Positions 43,309 to 48,777 of a stretch of DNA of 48,777 nucleotides are shown in pieces. A program made the position numbers and the translations under genes. This DNA comes from Nocardia brasiliensis NBRC 14402 (GTDB taxonomy: Bacteria > Actinomycetota > Actinomycetes > Mycobacteriales > Mycobacteriaceae), in the NCBI RefSeq assembly GCF_000308475.2, contig NZ_BAFT02000088.1, positions 1-48,777 on the forward strand, in the 5' to 3' direction. The stretch's first letter is position 1. Each line of letters begins with the position of its first letter. The notes below the pieces were generated by a model. It searched no databases and was not told the origin of the DNA. It saw only the letters and a program-made list of their open reading frames with translations.

Positions 43309-43950
43309 GTGTCTAAGACGTATTCATCGGCCGAGCAGGCCTATCGCGAGGTCAAGGAGCGCATCCTCACCGGCACGCTGGCCGGTGGCGAGCTGATCAG
43401 CGAGGGTGAGATCGCGGCCGACCTCGGCACGTCACGCACGCCCGTCCGGGAGGCCTTCCTGCGGTTGGAGACCGAAGGGTGGATGAAGCTCTATCCGAAA
43501 CGCGGCGCCCTGGTCGTGCCGATCCCGCCCGACGAAGCCGAACACGTCGCCTATGCCCGCTACGTGGTGGAAGCCGCCGCCGTGCGCGCCCTCGCGTCGA
43601 CCGACCGAAGCGCGCTGACGACCCAGATGCGCCACTCGCTAGACCGCCAGCGCGAACTGGCCGCCGCCGGTGACCTCGACCAATTCGCGTTGGTGGACAC
43701 CGACTTTCATCGCTCCTATGTCATCGCGGCAGGCAACCCGCTGCTCGCGAGCTTCTACGACTCGCTGCGCGAACGGCAGCGCCGGATGAACAGCGTCGCG
43801 CTGCGTCGCGGGCCGATCGACATCGATCGAATCATCGAGCAGCACGCCCACCTCGCCGAACTGATCGAAACCGGTGCGGTGGAGCGTTTCGCGGGCGCGC
43901 TCGCCGAACATCTGTCCGGCGTGCACCAATTGGAGCTGAAGGGACTGTGA
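43309..43950 (+). CDS. GntR family regulator, FCD type
   Basis: A 213-residue regulator. The winged helix-turn-helix (about 8-70) includes GELISEGEIAADLGTSRTPVREA and LYPKRGALV (landmarks), and the all-helical FCD effector domain (about 80-205) contains FHRSYVIAAGN and HAHLAELIETG, with histidines that bind metal in this family. The GTG at 43309 follows AGGA. Near-palindromes surround the start (GATACA/TGTGTC, 43299-43313; GTCTAAGAC, 43311-43319) and could be its operator. It is followed directly by an MFS transporter that it probably controls. Confidence 0.9.
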   Translation: MSKTYSSAEQAYREVKERILTGTLAGGELISEGEIAADLGTSRTPVREAFLRLETEGWMKLYPKRGALVVPIPPDEAEHVAYARYVVEAAAVRALASTDRSALTTQMRHSLDRQRELAAAGDLDQFALVDTDFHRSYVIAAGNPLLASFYDSLRERQRRMNSVALRRGPIDIDRIIEQHAHLAELIETGAVERFAGALAEHLSGVHQLELKGL

Positions 43951-45236
43951 TGGCCGCCTCGACCACCACCGCCCCGCCCACGTCCACCCGCGTCACCTCG
44001 CGGCAGTGGTGGGGCGTCGCCGCGACGATGTTCGCGATCGCCTGGGGCGGAAACGAATTCACGCCGCTGCTGGTGATGTACAAGAACCACGGGCTGCCCG
44101 CCACCACCGTGGACCTGCTGCTGTTCTACTACGTGCTCGGTATCGTGCCCGCCCTGCTGATCGGCGGTCCGCTCTCGGACCGGTACGGCCGTCGCGCGCT
44201 GCTGCGGCCCGCCCCGCTGATCAGTGCCGCGGGCGCGCTGCTGCTGGCGTTCGGCTCCGCGTCGGTGCCGATGCTCGCCGCCGGACGCGTATTGTGCGGC
44301 GTCGCACTGGGTCTCGCGATGGCCGTCGGCGGCAGCTGGCTCAAGGAACTCGCCCAGCCGCCGTTCGGTCCCGCGCAGCCCGGCGGCACCGGGGCGCGTC
44401 GTTCGGCAATGAGTTTGACGGGCGGCTTCGCGGTCGGCGCGGGCCTGGCCGGTGCGCTCGCCCAGTGGGCGCCGTGGCCGAACGAGCTCGCCTACCTGAT
44501 CAACGTGGCGCTGTGCCTGATCGCCGCCGTGTGGGTGACCCGGGTGCCGGAAACCGTGATGCCGCAGGCGAACCCCGGCCGGTTGCGCGACGACCTGAAG
44601 GTGCCCGCGGCCGGACACCGGCGCTTCCGCTATGTCATCCTGCCGGTCGCCCTGTGGTTGTTCACCTCCGCCGGCACGGCTTACGCGATCATGCCCGCCC
44701 TGATGGCCCCGCATCTGCGCGGCGCACCGATCGCCTTCTCCGCGCTCATCTGCGTCATCACCCTGAGCTGTGGTTTCGCTATCCAATCCGTCGCGCGCCG
44801 GATCGACAAACCCGGCACCGCCCGGGCCGCGGTCGTCTCCCTGCTCTTCGTCACCGGCGGAATGGTTACGGCCACTTGGGCTTCCGGCGCGCTCACCTTC
44901 TGGGCCACGCTCGCGGTCGCCGTCGTCCTGGGCGCGGGCTACGGTATCGGCCTCGTCGCCGGCCTCCAGGAGATCGAACGCATCGCCCGACCCGACGACC
45001 TCGCCGGCCTCACCGCCGTCTTCTACTCCGTCAGCTACCTCGGCTTCGGCGTCCCCGCCCTGCTCGCCTCCCTCCACGAATCCGCCGCCTTCACCTACCC
45101 CGCCATGTTCGCCGTCGCCACCCTCGCCGCCCTGGCCTGCCTCGCCCTGGTAGCCGTCAACTACCGCACCGGTTCGCTCATCGGCAAAACCGATGGCGGA
45201 TCGGGGGTGGGCGTTGTTACGGTTTCTCGGCGCTGA
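43950..45236 (+). CDS. MFS transporter
   Basis: A 428-residue membrane transporter with about 12 hydrophobic segments. The loop 2-3 motif GGPLSDRYGRRALL is typical of the superfamily. AWGGNEFTPLL in helix 1 is shared with uncharacterised actinobacterial drug-exporter-like members. The substrate is not evident; efflux or uptake of an acid sensed by the FCD regulator are both possible. The ATG at 43950 overlaps the GntR stop and follows GAAGGGA. Codons near the 3' end are unusually C-rich. Confidence 0.88.
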   Translation: MAASTTTAPPTSTRVTSRQWWGVAATMFAIAWGGNEFTPLLVMYKNHGLPATTVDLLLFYYVLGIVPALLIGGPLSDRYGRRALLRPAPLISAAGALLLAFGSASVPMLAAGRVLCGVALGLAMAVGGSWLKELAQPPFGPAQPGGTGARRSAMSLTGGFAVGAGLAGALAQWAPWPNELAYLINVALCLIAAVWVTRVPETVMPQANPGRLRDDLKVPAAGHRRFRYVILPVALWLFTSAGTAYAIMPALMAPHLRGAPIAFSALICVITLSCGFAIQSVARRIDKPGTARAAVVSLLFVTGGMVTATWASGALTFWATLAVAVVLGAGYGIGLVAGLQEIERIARPDDLAGLTAVFYSVSYLGFGVPALLASLHESAAFTYPAMFAVATLAALACLALVAVNYRTGSLIGKTDGGSGVGVVTVSRR

Positions 45237-45444
45237 GTACAGCGTCGTGAACTTCGATCAGAGCCGGTCCGCCGGCGGAGAGGGTGTCTATGCCCCGGAT
45301 TGCGCCGCGCGCGCCTCGAGGCGTCGGCGGTAGCCGCATCGGTTGCCGTCGCGCACGTACAGCTGAACGCCGCTAGCACTTTCGAGGCGCGCTCGGCCTG
45401 CTCCTGCTGTCACTGCATCAATCAACAGCCGAGGAGTAATCCGA

Positions 45445-45825
45445 GTGTCAGACAACACTTCGCCCAATTCCGGACCCAGCGCAGCGCTGCGGACCGACAC
45501 CTTCACCTGCGTCCGCTGCGGCCTCGTCGTGGCGACGCTCGCGCCGGACAACAGCTGGCGTAATCACTGCCCGAGCTGCCTGAGTTCCCGGCACACCCAT
45601 GATCAGATCGAGGGTGGCACCTCCGACTGCCGGGCCCGGATGGCTCCGCTGTCGATCGCCGTGCTGCGCACCGGCGAATGGGCCGTGGTCCACCGCTGCA
45701 CCCGCTGCCAGGAACTGGCGCTGCATCCCGTGTGCGGCGACGACAACCAGCTCATCCTGATGCGGATGGCCGTCCGGCCGCTCGCCGAGCCACCCTTCCC
45801 GCTCGAAGTCTTCGGCGATCTGTAG
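45445..45825 (+). CDS. RNHCP domain protein, first of a tandem pair
   Basis: A 126-residue protein whose core is an RNHCP domain (PF12647 type). It has FTCVRCG (Cys pair, about residues 20-26), the naming motif WRNHCPSCLSSRHTHD (about 38-53), a further Cys in SDCRARM, and a second Cys pair in HRCTRCQ (about 84-90), ending in the CGDDNQLILMRMAV segment. The cysteines and histidines suggest bound zinc. Function is unknown. The GTG at 45445 follows GAGGAG. The paralogue begins 9 bp downstream. Confidence 0.85.
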   Translation: MSDNTSPNSGPSAALRTDTFTCVRCGLVVATLAPDNSWRNHCPSCLSSRHTHDQIEGGTSDCRARMAPLSIAVLRTGEWAVVHRCTRCQELALHPVCGDDNQLILMRMAVRPLAEPPFPLEVFGDL

Positions 45826-45834
45826 GGGTGCGCC

Positions 45835-46245
45835 ATGCCACGACGCAAACCGGCGGCCCGCCGGCCACAGCGGGCCAAACACGTATTGCACGGCCGCGCA
45901 GGCGAATCCGGCGAGTCGTTCCGCTGCGTCGGCTGCCGGATGGACGTGTCCGTCACGGCACCCGGCACCGCGCACCGCAACCACTGCCCGCACTGCCTGT
46001 CCAGTCGCCACGTGGACGGGCGGGTGCCCGGCGATCGGGCGGCGACCTGCCGCGGGCGGATGGTCGCGGTCAGCATGTGCACCCGCGACGACGGCGAATG
46101 GCTGCTCGTCCACCAGTGCCTCCCCTGCGGCGCACTGAAGACGAACCGCATCGCCGGCGACGACAACGCACGCGCACTGATGCGAATAGCGTTGCGCCCG
46201 TTGGCCGACCCGCGAATCGGCCACCGAGCGCTGCGCGCGCTGTGA
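45835..46245 (+). CDS. RNHCP domain protein, second of a tandem pair
   Basis: A 136-residue paralogue of the previous gene with an additional basic N-terminus (PRRKPAARRPQRAKH). It keeps FRCVGC, HRNHCPHCLSSRHVDG, TCRGRM, HQCLPCG and NRIAGDDNARALM, and is closer to the family consensus than its neighbour. Paired cysteines suggest zinc binding. AGGGGTG precedes the ATG. The two proteins are about 40 percent alike by eye in the core, so the duplication is not recent. A strong terminator follows. Confidence 0.87.
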   Translation: MPRRKPAARRPQRAKHVLHGRAGESGESFRCVGCRMDVSVTAPGTAHRNHCPHCLSSRHVDGRVPGDRAATCRGRMVAVSMCTRDDGEWLLVHQCLPCGALKTNRIAGDDNARALMRIALRPLADPRIGHRALRAL

Positions 46246-46247
46246 CC

Positions 46248-46284
46248 GGGTGGCGCTCGCTCCCCTCCCGGGCGAGCGCCACCC
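46248..46284. terminator. Bidirectional terminator after the RNHCP pair
   Basis: GGGTGGCGCTCGC and GCGAGCGCCACCC form a perfect 13-bp stem with an 11-nt loop, 2 bp after the stop and ahead of the convergent monooxygenase end. Confidence 0.85.
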
Positions 46285-46358
46285 TGGCCTGCCACCGACT
46301 CCACGCACCGGCCGGTCACGCGACAAGCCAGTGTGCGGCCGCTGTGGCGCAGGACCCG

Positions 46359-47819
46359 TCAGTGCTGCGCGCCGAAGGCGACGGCTTCGGCCAGCACCGT
46401 GCCGATGTCGTCGCCGTACGCGGCGAGTTCGGCGCGCAGCGCCCGCTGCGCGTCGGTGTCCGCGCCGTTCAGCAGCGCTTTCAGCATGGTCTCGTTGACC
46501 ACGTCGGCCGGTGTGGCGATCAATCCGGTCATGGCGAAGAAGGTCAGGAAGGTCGGGTCGAACGCCGTACCGTCACCTGTGAACTGCTGGGTCATCCGCT
46601 CCAGCGCCAGGTCGAAGTACTTGTGCAGCAGTGGGATACGCGCGAACGCGGGCCCATTGTGCACGACCCCGGGCCAGCGCAGGTCTTCGAGCGCGCTGAG
46701 CCACCACGCCGGATAGGACGCCTGTTGCAACCGCCGGAGCATGTCGAGTTCACCGCCCGGCCCGTGCTCCTCGGCCAGATATTCCGCGACCGCCTCGGCT
46801 TGGATCGCCGCGACGGTCATCCCCTGCCCGTAGATCGGGTCGACGGTGCACATCGCATCGCCGAGCACCAGCAGACCGGCTGGCCACCGCGTCATCTGCT
46901 CGTAGTGCCGCCGGACGCAAACCGGAATCCGGAACCCGCGCGGCGCGGTCAACGGCTCTGCGCCGCAGAGCGCTTCGGCCATGGCCGGATTGATCAGTTC
47001 GGTGAGTCCCGCGTCGAACCCCGCGGCGTCGACGGGCGGATACTGCCCGCCGATACCGGACAGGCACGCGCTCCAGACGTCGTCTTCGATCCGTTTCAAC
47101 ACCCCGCCGGCGGGATTGCCTGTCCGGTAGTCGTTTTCGATGACCACCAGGGCCGGTACGGCAGGCCGGTCCCGCGGCACCCGGTAGTAGCGCGTGCTGT
47201 ACCCGATGCCGGAGGTGACCGTCTCGTCCGGCGGCGCTTGAAATCCGAGCTGCGAAAGCCATTGCGGGAGTTTCGACGACCGCCCGCTCGCGTCGACAAC
47301 GAGATCCGCCGACAGAGTCGTCGTCGCCCCGGATACGTCGCCTCGGCAGCGCACGCCGGTGATCCGCGTACCGTCCCCGGCCGCGACGAGTTCGACGACT
47401 TGCCGCTCATAACCGAAGCGCACGTTCTCGATCGCGCGTACGCGGTCGCGAATCGCCTGCTCGACAAGCCCTCTGCTGTAGAAGGCACCCTGCTCCGGGC
47501 TGGGCATCGTCATCGTCCCGTACCGGTTCGTCCAGGTCAGCGTCGCCTCCGCCAACGGAAATGCGCCGAGCCGCAACACATCGTCGAGAAAACCCGGCAG
47601 CAGGCGTTCCAGGACCTGTTCCCCACGCGGCAACATCTGGTGCAGATGGAAGGTCTGCGGCACACCGCGGCGGCGAACTCCCGGCCCCGGCTCGACATCA
47701 CGGTCGAGTACCAGCACCTCGGTGTAGTGTTCGGCCAGCACGCGCGCCGCGAGCAACCCCGCGATCCCACCGCCGATCACGATCGCTTTCGCCCGCCCGT
47801 CTACCCGCCTCTGCGTCAT
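46359..47819 (-). CDS. FAD-dependent monooxygenase-like oxidoreductase
   Basis: A 486-residue flavoprotein of the p-hydroxybenzoate-hydroxylase/geranylgeranyl reductase fold. The N-terminal GGGIAGLLAARVLAEH and LDRD (about 16-42) bind FAD ADP; SADLVVDASGRSS is the middle motif; LVLGDAMCTVDPIYGQGM (about 315-332) is the GD motif. FHLHQMLPRGEQVLERLLPG is typical of uncharacterised actinobacterial members. Oxidation of a lipid or polyketide is plausible; no substrate can be named. The ATG at 47819 is the first in frame. Confidence 0.87.
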   Translation of the reverse strand: MTQRRVDGRAKAIVIGGGIAGLLAARVLAEHYTEVLVLDRDVEPGPGVRRRGVPQTFHLHQMLPRGEQVLERLLPGFLDDVLRLGAFPLAEATLTWTNRYGTMTMPSPEQGAFYSRGLVEQAIRDRVRAIENVRFGYERQVVELVAAGDGTRITGVRCRGDVSGATTTLSADLVVDASGRSSKLPQWLSQLGFQAPPDETVTSGIGYSTRYYRVPRDRPAVPALVVIENDYRTGNPAGGVLKRIEDDVWSACLSGIGGQYPPVDAAGFDAGLTELINPAMAEALCGAEPLTAPRGFRIPVCVRRHYEQMTRWPAGLLVLGDAMCTVDPIYGQGMTVAAIQAEAVAEYLAEEHGPGGELDMLRRLQQASYPAWWLSALEDLRWPGVVHNGPAFARIPLLHKYFDLALERMTQQFTGDGTAFDPTFLTFFAMTGLIATPADVVNETMLKALLNGADTDAQRALRAELAAYGDDIGTVLAEAVAFGAQH

Positions 47820-47896
47820 GCTTCGACGTTAAGCACGCCGTCGGCGATGCGCCTCACACCGCGGTGCGAATCCCGTGTCCCCCGTGGGTATGAGCC

Positions 47897-48523
47897 TTAC
47901 CGCTGCACCGCGAGCCGCACGCCGAGTCCGATGAAGATGCCGCCGGTGGCCACCTCGATGCGCCGCCGCGCGGCGTGCCGGCGCCGCAGCCAGCCGCCGA
48001 TCCGGCCCGCCAGCACCCCCACCGCACCGTCCACCAGGAACTCCAGCACGATCATGATCGCGCCGAGAATCGCGAACTGCAGCCAGATCCGGCCGAGCGA
48101 CGGGTCGATGAACAGCGGGAGGAACGCGATGGTGAACGTCACCATCTTCGGATTCAGCAGGTTGGTCAGCAGCCCCGACAGATAGGCCTTCCGCGCCGAG
48201 ACACCGACTTCGCGCTCATCGGTAGGCAGACTGCCCCGGTTCCGGATCGCCTGCACCCCAAGGTAGATCAGATACGCGGCACCGAGGATCCGGACCACGG
48301 TGAAGGCCGCGGGCACCGCCGCGAACAGCGCCGCCAGCCCGGCCGCGGCGACCGCGATGTGGATGGCCTCGCTCGTCGCCACCCCGGCGGTCGCGTACAG
48401 CCCGGCCCGGGGCCCGCCGCGCATCCCGCACCCCAGCACGAACAGCATGTCCGGCCCCGGCGTGATCATCGCGACGAAGGTGGTGGCCACGAAGGCGAGC
48501 AACAGACTTTGATCAACCGGCAT
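47897..48523 (-). CDS. LysE/RhtB family exporter
   Basis: A 208-residue membrane protein with about six hydrophobic segments. The N-terminal MITPGPDMLFVLGCGMRGG (about residues 19-37) is the LysE family signature, and LTNLLNPKMVTFTIAFLPLF marks the fourth helix. Members export amino acids or related metabolites. The substrate is unknown. It sits between the monooxygenase and a sensor kinase on the same strand, with 77 and 49 bp gaps. Confidence 0.9.
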   Translation of the reverse strand: MPVDQSLLLAFVATTFVAMITPGPDMLFVLGCGMRGGPRAGLYATAGVATSEAIHIAVAAAGLAALFAAVPAAFTVVRILGAAYLIYLGVQAIRNRGSLPTDEREVGVSARKAYLSGLLTNLLNPKMVTFTIAFLPLFIDPSLGRIWLQFAILGAIMIVLEFLVDGAVGVLAGRIGGWLRRRHAARRRIEVATGGIFIGLGVRLAVQR

Positions 48524-48572
48524 GGGCCGATTCTCGCAGTGCGCGAGGACGGTGGCGAGCCGGTAGAAGCCT

Positions 48573-48777
48573 GGTCAGTCGGCGGGCGGCAAGCGGAACC
48601 GGAAAATCGCCCCACCGTCGTGCGCGGACTGCGCGGTCACCGTGGCCCCGTGCAGGTCCGCCACCTGTTTGACGATCGCAAGGCCGAGTCCGTGGCCGGG
48701 CTTACCGCGACCGTTGGTGCAGCGGTAGAAACGGTCGAAGATATGCGGCAGATCGTCGAGCGGGATACCGGGGACCA
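48573..48777 (-). CDS. Sensor histidine kinase, C-terminal fragment (cut by window edge)
   Basis: The minus strand from the right edge to the TGA at 48573-48575 encodes 67 residues of a histidine-kinase ATPase domain. IFDRFYRC is the F box, and GHGLGLAIVKQVADLHGA is the G2 box; the sequence ends RFRLPPAD. The start, histidine phosphoacceptor and sensor lie outside the window. Confidence 0.9.

Noticed and set aside
45678..48185. An 835-codon plus-strand ORF
   Set aside because: It crosses the RNHCP genes out of frame and the monooxygenase antisense, with no recognisable domain.
1..48777. CRISPR arrays, tRNA or rRNA genes, IS elements, integrases, toxin-antitoxin or phage-defence genes
   Set aside because: I looked for them and saw no repeat arrays, cloverleaf-type genes, transposase motifs or defence-domain signatures.

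Overview
The window reads as chromosomal DNA of a high-GC actinomycete of the Mycobacteriales, most likely Nocardia or a close relative. The signs are GC-rich third codon positions throughout, frequent GTG starts, DesA-type acyl-ACP desaturase, an EmbR-like SARP-FHA regulator beside a PknH-like kinase, an antigen-85-like esterase, a CYP105-like P450 with its [3Fe-4S] ferredoxin, and an alanine dehydrogenase/Lrp pair. This is inferred from gene families; no rRNA or other phylogenetic marker is present. I saw no IS element, integrase, tRNA, rRNA or CRISPR array, so the window looks like ordinary chromosome carrying accessory metabolism.

Layout. 1-2081: histidine ammonia-lyase (cut by the left edge) divergent from an IclR regulator. 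2086-2879: a DUF574-type methyltransferase with a frameshifted C-terminus. 3131-4998: OhrR, Ohr and a quinone-oxidoreductase-like protein. 5005-8777: a P450, ferredoxin and PYROXD2-like flavoprotein set opposite a TetR regulator. 9018-10879: secreted lipase and a DUF998 membrane protein. 10942-11946: acyl-ACP desaturase. 12255-16777: EmbR-like regulator, large receptor Ser/Thr kinase with a duplicated cysteine-rich ectodomain, and a small secreted repeat protein. 16868-20287: ABC-F ATPase, a small membrane protein, a SigD/ShbA-like sigma factor and a small lipoprotein. 20302-26064: proline catabolism (PucR regulator, P5C dehydrogenase, proline dehydrogenase) and an APC permease. 26239-29259: two proteins of unknown role (one a lone PAS domain), then an AhpD-like protein with an ECF41 sigma factor.

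The most coherent unit is 29448-38610, an apparently complete oxidative hexuronate pathway: uronate dehydrogenase, sugar porter, aldarolactone lactonase candidate, LysR regulator, 5-dehydro-4-deoxyglucarate dehydratase, a galactarate/talarate-type dehydratase, an alpha-ketoglutarate semialdehyde dehydrogenase and a glucarate dehydratase. Together they would take glucuronate and galacturonate to 2-oxoglutarate. It is preceded by a 21-codon leader ORF with a strong ribosome binding site and by a candidate operator.

38738-48777 carries an amidase, an Lrp/AsnC regulator tail-to-tail with alanine dehydrogenase (both promoters share a paired motif spaced 30-31 bp), a secreted esterase divergent from a GntR-MFS pair, two tandem RNHCP zinc-ribbon-like proteins, an FAD monooxygenase, a LysE exporter and the C-terminal end of a sensor histidine kinase. 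Many convergent or terminal gene ends carry long hairpins likely to act as terminators. I did not find a clearly new defence or mobile system. The best novelty candidates are the regulatory sites, the leader ORFs, the duplicated kinase ectodomain and the RNHCP pair.
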